Assembly: GCF_900156065.1 (NCBI RefSeq) | Contig: NZ_FTNF01000004.1 | Location: forward strand, 372,001-436,000 | DNA from: Micromonospora avicenniae | GTDB lineage: Bacteria; Actinomycetota; Actinomycetes; Mycobacteriales; Micromonosporaceae | DNA: 64,000 nt | Direction of reading: 5' to 3' | In this document: piece by piece, positions 16,805-25,146 of the stretch | Position numbering within the stretch: the first letter of the stretch is position 1 | How the letters are laid out: the number at the start of each line of letters is the position of its first letter | The notes under the pieces: model-generated | Databases searched by the model: none | What the model saw: the letters and a program-made list of their open reading frames with translations, nothing else | What the model was told of the DNA's origin: nothing | Program-made: the position numbers and the translations under genes

Positions 16805-18001
16805 ATGGTCCGCACGGTGAAGATGCCCAAAGCCCCGGCACTCGTCTCGACGGTGTCCACAGCTGTCCTCGGCGCGGTGCTCCTGGCGGTACCGGCCAGC
16901 CAGGCGCAGCCGGCAGCGCAGGTGGCCGCGCCAGCGCAGGTCACTCCGGCGGCACCGCCGGCCCCGACGGCGACCGAGAAAGTCATCATGGATGTCGACA
17001 TGGGGCAGCTCAACGACGACGCCGTCGCCATGTTCATGCTCGCCAACTCCAAGAAGGTGGACCTGCTCGGGGTCACCGTGGTGTCGGGGAACACCTGGGC
17101 CGAGGAGGGGACGGCCTACTCGCTGCGGCAACTCGAACTCATCAAGCAGCAGAACCGGGTGCCCGTCGTACAGGGTGGCGGCGAGCCCCTGATGGGCAGC
17201 CGCCAAGCGACCATCGGCGCCGAGCAGGACCTGTTCGGCAACGTCGAGTACATGGGGGCGTACCGGCGCGAGCGTCCGCCGTCGTACCGCGAGCTGGCCA
17301 CCGAGCCCTACGGCGGCTACCCCAGGACGAAGCCGGCTCGGGAGGCTGCGGCGCAGTTCATCGCCGAGCAGGTGAAGAAGTATCCGAACCAGGTAACCCT
17401 GTTCGTCCTCGGCCCGGCGACCAATGTCGCCCTCGCCGTGCGCACATACCCCGAGATCGTGCCGCTGGTCAAGCAGGTGATCTACATGGGTGGCGCCGTC
17501 GACATCCCCGGCAACACCTCACCGGCGGCTGAGTTCAACTGGTGGTTCGACCCGGAGGCGGCGAAGATCGTTCTCCGAACCCCGTTCAAGCGGCAGCTCG
17601 TGGTGCCCAACGACGTGGCCGAGCGCGTGCACTACACGAAGAAGGAGTACGACCGCATCGTCGGCGCCCGGAACACTCCGATCACCAAGATGTTCCGTGA
17701 CCTGCAGGGCCCGCAGTTCGAGGCGAACCCAGCCCGCGAGTCCTTCGTGTGGGACTCCATCACCTCCGCCGTGTTCCTCGACCCCTCGATCGCCACCAAG
17801 ATCGAGGACCGGTACGTGGACATCGACACGACGTTCGGCCCCGACTACGGCCGAGCGCTCGGCTACGGCCCGAGCAGGGACCGCGACATGAACGATCCGG
17901 AGAACTTCCCCGCCGGCACGCAGAAGATCCAGGTGCTCTTCGACATCGACCAGGACGCCTTCTGGAACCTGTACGTCGACCTGATGACACGACCGATCTG
18001 A
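16805..18001 (+). CDS. Secreted nucleoside hydrolase (IUNH family), second copy
   Basis: A ~398-residue exported nucleoside hydrolase. It has a signal peptide (VSTAVLGAVLLAVPASQAQ) and a Pro/Ala linker, then the Asp cluster DVDMGQLNDDAVA at residues 63-75 (canonical DTDPGxDDA), NVTGN-like VVSGNTWAEEG, LFVLGPATNVALAVRTYPEIV and IYMGGAVDIPGN, which line the ribose-binding site, and a late WDSITSAVFLDPS segment. It differs clearly from the copy at 15216, so the two probably prefer different nucleosides. ATG 16805 (GAAAGG just upstream) is chosen because the signal peptide follows at once; ATG 16823 is an alternative. Tandem LacI operators lie ~200 bp upstream and a hairpin follows the stop. Confidence 0.9.
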   Translation: MVRTVKMPKAPALVSTVSTAVLGAVLLAVPASQAQPAAQVAAPAQVTPAAPPAPTATEKVIMDVDMGQLNDDAVAMFMLANSKKVDLLGVTVVSGNTWAEEGTAYSLRQLELIKQQNRVPVVQGGGEPLMGSRQATIGAEQDLFGNVEYMGAYRRERPPSYRELATEPYGGYPRTKPAREAAAQFIAEQVKKYPNQVTLFVLGPATNVALAVRTYPEIVPLVKQVIYMGGAVDIPGNTSPAAEFNWWFDPEAAKIVLRTPFKRQLVVPNDVAERVHYTKKEYDRIVGARNTPITKMFRDLQGPQFEANPARESFVWDSITSAVFLDPSIATKIEDRYVDIDTTFGPDYGRALGYGPSRDRDMNDPENFPAGTQKIQVLFDIDQDAFWNLYVDLMTRPI

Positions 18002-18008
18002 GTGGGCT

Positions 18009-18055
18009 CGCGGCCACGACGTCGCGGCGAGGCACGCCTCGTCGTCGTGGCCGCG
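18009..18055. terminator. Terminator after nucleoside hydrolase 2
   Basis: A 13-bp perfect stem (CGCGGCCACGACG / CGTCGTGGCCGCG) encloses a smaller GGCGAGGC hairpin, starting 8 bp after the stop. It separates this gene from the lacI-rbs operon. Confidence 0.7.
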
Positions 18056-18192
18056 CGGCCACTGCGGCTGCCTTGGCGGAGGACGGACGAGACAACGATC
18101 GGTGAAACATGGTGATGGTCAGACAGCGGAAAGCACGGGCGGCTGATCGATCGACCCTTGCGGATCGCTGGTGGCGCTCAGATACTCCACCT

Positions 18193-18204
18193 CAACACGA
18201 GTTG
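18193..18204. promoter_or_regulatory. LacI-type operator before the lacI-rbs operon
   Basis: CAACACGAGTTG matches the palindrome found in front of both nucleoside hydrolases. It lies 23 bp before the lacI start codon, which suggests autoregulation and co-control of the downstream ribose genes. Only one copy is present here. Confidence 0.78.
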
Positions 18205-18227
18205 ATGACGGGAGTCGAGGGCGCGCA

Positions 18228-19268
18228 ATGGTGACACGTCGAGATGTCGCACAGCTTGCCGGTACATCGGAGGCGGTCGTGAGCTACGTCCTCAACGGTG
18301 GTCCGCGGGGCGTCGCTCCGGCGACCCGGGAACGGGTGCTCGCGGCGATCACGCAGCTTGGTTACCGGCCCAACGCGGTAGCCCGCTCGTTGCGTACGAA
18401 CCGGACCATGACCTTCGGCCTCGTGGTCCCGGACAACTCCAACCCGTTCTTCGCCGAACTCGCCCGCAGCATCGAGGACGTCGGCTTCGAACACGGCTAC
18501 ACGATGCTGCTGGGTAATGCGATGGACGACGACGAGCGGGAGGCCACGTACGTCCGAGCCCTGATCGACCGCCAGGTCGACGGCCTCATCGTGGTACCCG
18601 CGCACGGCGGCACCCGCGGCTGGATCACTGAACTCGCGCAGAAGGGCATGCCACGGCTCGTCCTCGACCGGGAGATCGAACTGCCAGAGGCGACCCAGGT
18701 GCTGGTCGACCACGAGGGGGGCGCCTATCAGGCGACCACGCACCTGATCGGGCATGGCCGGCGCCGGATCGGCTGCGTCGCCGGACTCGCCGGCCTGCAC
18801 CCCACGGTCGACCGGGTGGCGGGCTGGCGGCGCTCGCTAGCCGAGGCCGGCCAGGAGCCGGCCGCCCTGGTACACGTTCCTTTCGGCCGGGCCCACGGAT
18901 ACCGCGCCGGCCTTGCCCTGCTGGCCGAGCGGGACCGGCCCGACGCGCTCTTCGTCGCCAGCGACGAACAGGCGCTCGGCGTTCTTCGGGCGGCTGCCGA
19001 GATGGGTATCCGGGTCCCGGACGACCTCGCGATCTTCTCGTTCGACGGAATCGAGGGCGGCGCCTACACCGTGCCGGCCCTGTCGACGATGCGGCAGCCC
19101 GTCGAGGAGTTGGGCCGACTCGCGGTGGAGTGGCTGGTGGCCAAGGTCGCCGACCCTGACCGCCCGGCGACCCGCGTCGTCTGCACCACCAGACTGGTCG
19201 CCCGCGGCTCCTGCGGCTGCCCGGACCCGGCCGGCGGCGACTCCACCATCACGGAGGCCACAGCGTGA
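18228..19268 (+). CDS. LacI-family transcriptional repressor of the ribose/nucleoside regulon
   Basis: A 346-residue LacI/GalR protein. The N-terminal helix-turn-helix and hinge are intact: VTRRDVAQLAGTSEAVVSYVL, then ERVLAAITQLGYRPNAVARSL. The rest is a periplasmic-binding-protein-like effector domain (LVVPDNSNPFFAEL, IVVPAHGGTRGW, FVASDEQALGVLRAA, IFSFDGIEGGAYTVPALSTM). ATG 18228 is chosen because the HTH starts immediately after it and GAGG lies ~7 nt upstream. A matching operator 23 bp upstream, and paired sites before the two hydrolases, make it the likely repressor of all three units; ribose or a ribose phosphate is the probable inducer by context. Its stop overlaps the ribokinase start by 4 bp. 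Confidence 0.92.
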   Translation: MVTRRDVAQLAGTSEAVVSYVLNGGPRGVAPATRERVLAAITQLGYRPNAVARSLRTNRTMTFGLVVPDNSNPFFAELARSIEDVGFEHGYTMLLGNAMDDDEREATYVRALIDRQVDGLIVVPAHGGTRGWITELAQKGMPRLVLDREIELPEATQVLVDHEGGAYQATTHLIGHGRRRIGCVAGLAGLHPTVDRVAGWRRSLAEAGQEPAALVHVPFGRAHGYRAGLALLAERDRPDALFVASDEQALGVLRAAAEMGIRVPDDLAIFSFDGIEGGAYTVPALSTMRQPVEELGRLAVEWLVAKVADPDRPATRVVCTTRLVARGSCGCPDPAGGDSTITEATA

Positions 19269-20218
19269 CGACTGGAAAGATCGTCGTCCTCGGCAGCCTC
19301 AACATGGACCTGTCGATCCGGGTGCCGCGCCTGCCACGTCCCGGAGAAACGGTCGCCGGGACCGAGATGGTGCGCGGCACCGGCGGCAAGGGCGCCAACC
19401 AGGCACTCGCCGCGCGGCGGCTGGGTGCCCAGGTCGCGCTGGTCGGCGTGGTCGGCGCGGACCAGTTCGGCGCCGAACTGCGCGACGACCTCGCCGCCAG
19501 CGGGGTGGACGTGTCCGGTGTGGCGGTCGCATCGGAGGTCGCCACCGGGGTGGCCCTCATCGTCGTCGACCCCGACGGCGAAAACATGATCACCATCTCG
19601 CCGGGTGCCAACGCGACGCTGACGGCACCCGATCTGCGCGCGCAGCTCGACGGTGCACACGCGCTGCTGCTCCAGCTGGAGGTCCCGGTCGACGCGTGTC
19701 GCGTCGCCGCGGACGCCGCCCGTTCCGCGGGTGTCCCAGTGGTGCTCAACGCCGCGCCGCTACCCGACCACCCGAGCGACGACCTCGCCGAGCTGATCCG
19801 CGGGTCCGACGTGCTGGTGGTCAACGAGACGGAGGCTACCGGGCTGGCCGGGGGAGCTGCCAGCGCCAACGACGCGGCGCGGATCCTGCGGGACCTCGGC
19901 GTCCCCGAGGTGGTGGTCACCCTCGGCGAACACGGCGCGATCGCCGCCGACCGGACCGGCGTCACCCACGTTCCAGCCTTCTCTGTGGACGCGGTCGACG
20001 CCGTCGGCGCCGGTGACGCGTTCTGCGCCGAGTTCGCCCTCGCCCGCACCGCTGGTGGGGCCGACCTGGCCACGGCCACCCGACGCGCCTGTGCCGCCGG
20101 CGGGCTGGCCGCCTCCCGCCCGGGGGCGGCGGCGTCCCTGCCACACCGCGACGAGGTGGACCGGCTGTTCGGCGCACCGACGTACGACTCTGCGGAGGTG
20201 ACCATCCATGCGACCTGA
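19265..20218 (+). CDS. rbsK: Ribokinase
   Basis: A 317-residue PfkB-family kinase that phosphorylates D-ribose to ribose 5-phosphate with ATP. Family signatures are present: SLNMDLSIRVPRLPRPGETV at the start (substrate-binding Asn-Asp), GGKGANQALAARRLG (~39-53) and the ATP/anion-hole motif DAVGAGDAFCAEF (~243-255) with the catalytic Asp of GAGD. Translation is coupled to lacI through a GTGA overlap, and its end overlaps the next gene by 11 bp. The cluster around it (RbsD, ribose ABC transporter, secreted nucleoside hydrolases) supports ribose as the substrate rather than another PfkB sugar. Confidence 0.93.
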   Translation: MTTGKIVVLGSLNMDLSIRVPRLPRPGETVAGTEMVRGTGGKGANQALAARRLGAQVALVGVVGADQFGAELRDDLAASGVDVSGVAVASEVATGVALIVVDPDGENMITISPGANATLTAPDLRAQLDGAHALLLQLEVPVDACRVAADAARSAGVPVVLNAAPLPDHPSDDLAELIRGSDVLVVNETEATGLAGGAASANDAARILRDLGVPEVVVTLGEHGAIAADRTGVTHVPAFSVDAVDAVGAGDAFCAEFALARTAGGADLATATRRACAAGGLAASRPGAAASLPHRDEVDRLFGAPTYDSAEVTIHAT

Positions 20219-20579
20219 CGGACTGTGGCATCCGCGCCTGCTGGCGGTACTCGCCGAGGCCGCACACGGTGACCTCATCGTCATCGCGGACGCCGGGCTG
20301 CCCGTGCCACCCGGAGTGGAGTCGATCGACTTGCTCTGGCGACGCGGCGAGCCGCCGTTCCTCGCCGTACTCGCGGCGGTGCTTGACGAATGCGTCGTCG
20401 AACGGGCCACCGTGGCCGCCGAACGGGGCGGCGGCTGGGACGTCCTACGTGACATCCCGACCGAGATCGTGCCGCATGACGAACTCAAACGCCTCACGCG
20501 CCGGGCGCGCGCGGTGGTGCGTACCGGGGAGGCCACCGCCTACGCCAACGTCGTCCTGCACGCGGGAGTCGCCTTCTAA
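20208..20579 (+). CDS. rbsD: D-ribose pyranase
   Basis: A 123-residue RbsD/FucU-family protein that interconverts beta-pyranose and beta-furanose forms of ribose so that ribokinase can use the sugar. It keeps His20 (AEAAHGD) and Asp28 (IADAGLPVP), matching the positions of active-site residues in E. coli RbsD, the VPHDELKRLTRRARAVVRTGE segment and the closing AYANVVLHAGVAF with its conserved Tyr-Ala-Asn. The 11-bp overlap with rbsK indicates translational coupling. Confidence 0.92.
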   Translation: MRPDGLWHPRLLAVLAEAAHGDLIVIADAGLPVPPGVESIDLLWRRGEPPFLAVLAAVLDECVVERATVAAERGGGWDVLRDIPTEIVPHDELKRLTRRARAVVRTGEATAYANVVLHAGVAF

Positions 20580-20631
20580 GCAAGGCCGAGCAGGCCCAGT
20601 CACATCCACCACCCACCGAGAGGAGTCACCC

Positions 20632-21594
20632 GTGCGACGCAGAACCGCCCTCACCGCGGTCGTCACCGTCACCACGGCATTGGCACTGGCCGGCTGCGGC
20701 CAGGAGAGCACCGATGACCCGGCGCCCGGCCAGGCCGGCGGCAAGCCGACCGTCTGCTTGGTGATGAAGTCCCTCGCCAACGAGTACTTCCAGCAGATGC
20801 AGACCGGCGCGGTCACGCACGTCAAGGAACGCAACGACCTCACCCTCGACTCAAGCGGCACCCAGAACGAGACCGACGTGGACGGACAGGTCGCTCTCGT
20901 GGAGAGCTGCATCACCAAGCGAGCCAGGGCGATCGTGATCGCTCCGGCGGACTCGAAGGCGCTGGTGCAGGTGGTCGCCAAGGCGGTGAAGGCCGATATC
21001 AAGGTGGTCAACATCGACGTCAAGCTCGACGATGGCGCGTTGCAACAGGCTGGGGTCGAGGTGCCCTTCGTCGGACCCGACAACCGGGACGGTGCTCGGC
21101 AGTCCGGGAAGGTGCTCGCTGATCTTCTCGGCAAGGGAGGCAAGGTGGTCATCCTCGAGGGCAATCCGGGTGCCGACAACGCCACCCAGCGCAAGAACGG
21201 GTTCAACGACGCGGTGTCGGAGGGCGGGCTGACGCTGCTCGACTCGAAGACCGCGCACTGGGAGACGGACGAGGCGAACCAGGTCTTCGCCAGCATGCTC
21301 ACCGCCCACCCGGACATCCAGGGCGTGCTGGCCTCCAACGACTCGATGGCCCTCGGCGCCATCAAGGTCATTCAGGAGCGCAAGGCGAACGTCAAGGTGG
21401 CGTCGTTCGACAACATCCCCGCCGTCAAGGAGCACCTGCAGAGCGGGGTGATGGTCTCGACCCTCGACCAGTACGGCTCGAAGCAGGCCGCTGACGGCAT
21501 CGACTTCGCGATGAAGATGATCGGCGGCGAGCAGGTGACGGGCTGGCAGAAGACCGAGATCAAGCTGATCACCAAGGACAACGTCGGGTCGTGA
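20632..21594 (+). CDS. rbsB: Ribose ABC transporter substrate-binding lipoprotein
   Basis: A 320-residue sugar-binding protein of the PBP I fold. A lipoprotein signal ends in the lipobox LAGC (Cys22), so it is anchored on the outer face of the membrane. The mature part has ribose/galactose-binding features: VMKSLANEYFQQMQTG, IVIAPADSKAL, KVVNIDVKLDDGA, LEGNPGADNATQRKNGF, VLASNDSMALGAIK and VASFDNIPAVKEHL. GTG 20632 is chosen for its GAGAGGAG site. It delivers ribose to RbsC/RbsA; related sugars cannot be excluded from sequence alone. Confidence 0.92.
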   Translation: MRRRTALTAVVTVTTALALAGCGQESTDDPAPGQAGGKPTVCLVMKSLANEYFQQMQTGAVTHVKERNDLTLDSSGTQNETDVDGQVALVESCITKRARAIVIAPADSKALVQVVAKAVKADIKVVNIDVKLDDGALQQAGVEVPFVGPDNRDGARQSGKVLADLLGKGGKVVILEGNPGADNATQRKNGFNDAVSEGGLTLLDSKTAHWETDEANQVFASMLTAHPDIQGVLASNDSMALGAIKVIQERKANVKVASFDNIPAVKEHLQSGVMVSTLDQYGSKQAADGIDFAMKMIGGEQVTGWQKTEIKLITKDNVGS

Positions 21595-21655
21595 CGCGGG
21601 TCGCGGTGGGATCGGCCATCCCGGTCCCACCGCAACCGCTGAAGGAGTAGTGGCC

Positions 21656-23158
21656 ATGGCTGTGCTGGAGGTCTCCGGCCTCACCAAGCGGTACCCGGGC
21701 GTGACGGCGCTCGACGCTGTCGACCTCGATGTGCGGCCCGGCGAGGTCCACGTCCTGATCGGTGAGAACGGTGCCGGCAAATCCACGATGGTGCGGTGCC
21801 TGTCCGGAATTGAGCGCCCCGATGCCGGTGGCATGACGCTGTACGGCGAGCGGTACCAGCCGGACAGCGCCGCCGACGCGTTGCAGGCCGGCGTGCGCGT
21901 CGTGCACCAGGAACTGGCGCTGCTGCCCAACCTGTCCGTCGCTGAGAACCTGTTCCTGCACCACCTACCGCACCGGGCAGGGGTGGTCGACCGCTCGGCG
22001 CTGAACCGTATGGCGCGGGACCTGTTGACCGAGGTGGGCCTCGACCTGTCCCCCAGGACTCCGGTGGAGCGACTGGGGATCGCCCAGATGCAACTTGTCG
22101 AGATCGCGAAGGCACTCAGTGGGCAGTGTCGACTGCTCATCATGGACGAGCCCACCGCGACGCTCACGCCGAAGGAGACCGGGCGGCTGTTCGAGATCCT
22201 GCGCCGGCTGACTGCGACCGGCGTCGCCGTCATCTACATCTCGCATCACCTGGAGGAGATCTTCGAGATCGGCGACAGGGTCACCGTGCTCCGCAACGGA
22301 AAGCACGTGACGACCCAGGAGGTGGCCGGTCTCACCACGGCTGAACTCGTCCGCTTCATGGTCGGCCGGGACCTCGCCCACGAGTATCCCCCGGTGCGCC
22401 CGCGCGAACTCGGGGCGGAACTGCTGCGGGTCACCGACCTCAAGATCACTCCCGCCGCACCGTCGCTGTCGCTGGCCGTTCGCGCCGGTGAGGTCGTCGG
22501 CGTCGCCGGGTTGGTCAACTCCGGGCGTACCGAGGCGATGCGGGCCATCTTCGGCGCGGACCGCTCCGCATCCGGTCGCGTCGAGGTGCGCGGGCGTCCC
22601 GCCCGGTTACGGCACCCACGCACCGCCGTGCGGGCCGGGATGAGCTTCCTCACCGAGGACCGCAAGGCCCAGGGGCTGGTGCTCGACCTGTCCATCGCGG
22701 CGAACATGAGCCTCGCCAACCTGCCGGCCGTCAGCCGGTTCGGCCTGCTGAACCGGGCCGCCGAGGCCGCGTCGGCCTCCGCCCTGGCGGAGAAGCTGCG
22801 CGTCGCGTCCCGGGGCGTACGTCAACACGTCCGCGCCCTGTCCGGCGGCAACCAGCAGAAGGTCGTGCTGGGTCGCTGGCTCGCCGCGGACACCGACCTG
22901 CTCATCGTCGACGAGCCGACCCGCGGCATCGACGTCGGCGCCAGGTACGAGATCCACCAGCTGCTGCTGGACCTCGCCGACGCCGGCAAGGGGCTGCTGG
23001 TGGTCTCCTCCGACCTGCCGGAACTGCTCGGCATCTGTGACCGGATCATCGTCTTCTCCCGAGGCGCGATTGCGGGGGAGGTACCGCGGGCCGAGTTCGA
23101 CGCGGAGCGGGTGCTCAATCTCGCCTACTCGGGTTACCTGAAAGGAGTTGCGGTATGA
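21656..23158 (+). CDS. rbsA: Ribose ABC transporter ATP-binding protein (two ABC domains)
   Basis: A 500-residue sugar ABC ATPase with two fused nucleotide-binding domains. The first has Walker A GENGAGKST (~37-45) and Walker B LLIMDEPTATLT. The second has the usual degenerate P-loop of RbsA/MglA proteins (GLVNSGRTEAM) but a full signature SGGNQQKVVLGRWLA and Walker B LLIVDEPTRGID. ATG 21656 follows GAAGGAG by 8 nt; GTG 21650 is also in frame. The stop overlaps rbsC by 4 bp (ATGA). It energises ribose import. Confidence 0.94.
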   Translation: MAVLEVSGLTKRYPGVTALDAVDLDVRPGEVHVLIGENGAGKSTMVRCLSGIERPDAGGMTLYGERYQPDSAADALQAGVRVVHQELALLPNLSVAENLFLHHLPHRAGVVDRSALNRMARDLLTEVGLDLSPRTPVERLGIAQMQLVEIAKALSGQCRLLIMDEPTATLTPKETGRLFEILRRLTATGVAVIYISHHLEEIFEIGDRVTVLRNGKHVTTQEVAGLTTAELVRFMVGRDLAHEYPPVRPRELGAELLRVTDLKITPAAPSLSLAVRAGEVVGVAGLVNSGRTEAMRAIFGADRSASGRVEVRGRPARLRHPRTAVRAGMSFLTEDRKAQGLVLDLSIAANMSLANLPAVSRFGLLNRAAEAASASALAEKLRVASRGVRQHVRALSGGNQQKVVLGRWLAADTDLLIVDEPTRGIDVGARYEIHQLLLDLADAGKGLLVVSSDLPELLGICDRIIVFSRGAIAGEVPRAEFDAERVLNLAYSGYLKGVAV

Positions 23159-24150
23159 CGGCGGTAACCGCGCCGCGGGCGGTCGGCGGTCGGTGGGCCA
23201 GCCAGGTGCTCGGCGAGGCCGGAATCGGGGTGGCCCTCGTCGCGCTCGTGGCGTTCTTCCTCGCCTTCGCACCGTACTTCGGCACCTCGCAGAACGTGCG
23301 CGACATCATGACCCAGATCACGATCAACACGATCCTCGCGGTCGGCATGACGTTCGTGATCCTGGTCGGCGGCATCGACCTGTCCGTCGGCTCGGTGATC
23401 GCACTGTGCGCGGTCGTCGCCGGCACCGCCATGACGGACTCCGGCCTGCCGACGGCCCTCGCGGTGCCGTTCGCGATCCTGGTCAGCGTCGTGATCGGCG
23501 CGGTCACCGGTTTCGTCAACGGCTTCGTCACCGAACGCTGGGTGGTGCCCTCCTTCATCGTCACGCTCGGCATGTTGTACGTCGCCCGCGGCGCTGCTCA
23601 GCAGTACACCGGGGCCGCCACCATCTACGACCTGCCGCCGGGCCTGACCCGCTTCGGCACCGCCACCTTCGCCGGCCTGCCCGCCGTGTTCGTGGTCGCC
23701 ATGCTGCTGGTGGCGGTGGCCTGGTTCGTACTGAGCCGCACGGTCTTCGGCCGCCTGATCTATGCCACCGGCAACAACGAGGAGGCGGTGCGGCTGTCCG
23801 GCCACCGCACCTCCCTGATCAAGGTGGCCTGTTTCGTGATCGGCGGGGCCTGCGTCGGCGTCGCCGCGATCATCTACATGGCGCGGTTGGGAGTGGCCAG
23901 CCCGATCCTCGGGCAGGGCTACGAACTCAACGCGATCGCCGCGGTGGTCATCGGCGGCGCGAGCCTCGCCGGTGGCCGGGGCTCCGTTGTCGGCACGCTG
24001 CTCGGCGCCTGTCTGCTGGGGGTGCTGTCCAACGGGCTGAACCTGATGGGCGTCTCCGACTTCCAGCGGACCATGGTCACCGGCGCGGTCATCATCGTCG
24101 CCGTGGTTCTGGACGCCTACCGCCGTCGCCTGTCAGTACGCCTGAGCTGA
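23155..24150 (+). CDS. rbsC: Ribose ABC transporter permease
   Basis: A 331-residue inner-membrane permease of the RbsC/MglC family with about ten hydrophobic segments. Characteristic motifs are VGMTFVILVGGIDLSVGSV, VNGFVTERWVVPSFIVTLGM, YATGNNEEAVRLSGHRT (the cytoplasmic EAA-like coupling loop) and AAVVIGGASLAGGRGSVVGTLLG. The start overlaps rbsA by ATGA. It is the last gene of the lacI-rbsKDBAC operon; a perfect 14-bp hairpin begins 9 bp downstream. Confidence 0.94.
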   Translation: MTAVTAPRAVGGRWASQVLGEAGIGVALVALVAFFLAFAPYFGTSQNVRDIMTQITINTILAVGMTFVILVGGIDLSVGSVIALCAVVAGTAMTDSGLPTALAVPFAILVSVVIGAVTGFVNGFVTERWVVPSFIVTLGMLYVARGAAQQYTGAATIYDLPPGLTRFGTATFAGLPAVFVVAMLLVAVAWFVLSRTVFGRLIYATGNNEEAVRLSGHRTSLIKVACFVIGGACVGVAAIIYMARLGVASPILGQGYELNAIAAVVIGGASLAGGRGSVVGTLLGACLLGVLSNGLNLMGVSDFQRTMVTGAVIIVAVVLDAYRRRLSVRLS

Positions 24151-24158
24151 TTGATGCT

Positions 24159-24192
24159 CCGGCCTCGGCATCAGTCCGGATGCCGAGGCCGG
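24159..24192. terminator. Terminator after the rbs operon
   Basis: Perfect 14-bp stem (CCGGCCTCGGCATC / GATGCCGAGGCCGG) with a 6-nt loop between rbsC and the convergent broken TetR gene, so it can act in both directions. Confidence 0.85.
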
Positions 24193-24257
24193 CGACCTCG
24201 TTCCACCCGGTCAGCCGAAGTACGAACCGGGGGGCCGCTCGGCGCTCGTCAGTCGAG

Positions 24258-24845
24258 TCAGGGGCGGAGAGCGGCGAGGATGATTCCCGCGTAGCGGTGC
24301 CAGACGGCCGGATCGCGTTCGTCCAGCACGATGAGTTGGCGGACCACGCCACACAGCACGACACGAACGTCGAGGACGCCGGCGTCCGCGCGGACCGGAC
24401 CCGATGTCTTCGCCGCCTCGACCAGCTGGCCGATCATCTCGACGAGTTTCGCGGCGGGCAGCAGCCGGCCTTCGAAGAACGCCGCCGCGAGGCCGCGATC
24501 GCGGGCGAGCTGGTCGAGCAGGTCCGGCACTTAGTCGGACAACGCGCGGTAGGCGTCGTCGGCGGCGAGGGCCGCCAGCGTACGCGCCTGCAGTGAGCGG
24601 AAACCGTCCCGCGCGACTGCCAGTACCAGCTCTTCCTTGCTCGGGTAGCTGCGGTAGACCGTGGCCCGTCCGACTCCGGCCCGCGCTGCCACCTCGGGCA
24701 CCGTGACGTCCAGGCCGCGCGCGGCGAACAGTTCGCGGGCCGCCGCGACGACCCGCTCGTGGTTACGCAGCGCGTCCGCACGCCTGAGCACGTTGTCTGT
24801 CGGGCCGGGTCCGGGCAGGGGCGGCTCGGGTTCCCGTTCAGTCAA
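24258..24845 (-). pseudogene. TetR-family regulator interrupted by one in-frame stop codon
   Basis: Read through, this is a ~195-residue TetR regulator of normal length. The N-terminal HTH is intact: HERVVAAARELFAARGLDVTVPEVAARAGVGRATVYRSYPSKEELVLAVARDGF. After AYRALSD a TAA stands at 24533-24531; the next codon is GTG and the same frame continues MPDLLDQLARDRGLAAAFFEGRLLPAAKLVEMIGQLV to a typical TetR C-terminal domain. So only one base or codon separates it from an intact gene. It may be a recent nonsense mutation, a sequencing error, or a stop-start pair giving two half-proteins; the DNA-binding half alone would lack the dimer interface. The TTG start overlaps the SnoaL-like gene by 8 bp. 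Confidence 0.75.
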
Positions 24846-25101
24846 CGTCGAACCCGGTCTCGTGGACCTGCTGGAAACGACCGTCCTCGGCCAGTGTCGC
24901 GAAGTAGTAGATCTCCCGGTGGACGACCGTTCCGTCGGTCAACGTCATTCGGTAGCGATGCCGCTCGGCGTAGTTCGAGCCGTCGTACAGCTCGTCGAGC
25001 ACGGTCACCGTGCCCTCGGCGACCCGGCTACGGATGCCAGCGACCATCTCCGCGAACCCGGCGCGACCACGCTCGGCGACCTGGCCGACACTCCCGCGCA
25101 T
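24838..25101 (-). CDS. SnoaL/NTF2-like small protein
   Basis: An 87-residue protein whose C-terminal two thirds form the strands of an NTF2/SnoaL-like cone: TVTVLDELYDGSNYAERHRYRMTLTDGTVVHREIYYFATLAEDGRFQQVHETGFDVD. The N-terminal helices are shorter than usual for the family (commonly 110-140 residues), so it may be truncated, or start further upstream in a region that would overlap the divergent hydrolase promoter. No catalytic residues can be assigned. Its end overlaps the broken TetR gene, with which it forms a minus-strand operon; the alpha/beta hydrolase gene diverges 45 bp away. Confidence 0.6.
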   Translation of the reverse strand: MRGSVGQVAERGRAGFAEMVAGIRSRVAEGTVTVLDELYDGSNYAERHRYRMTLTDGTVVHREIYYFATLAEDGRFQQVHETGFDVD

Positions 25102-25146
25102 GTCGCAGGCGGGATTCCGTCCGACCCCGGCCCTAATCTCACCTTC

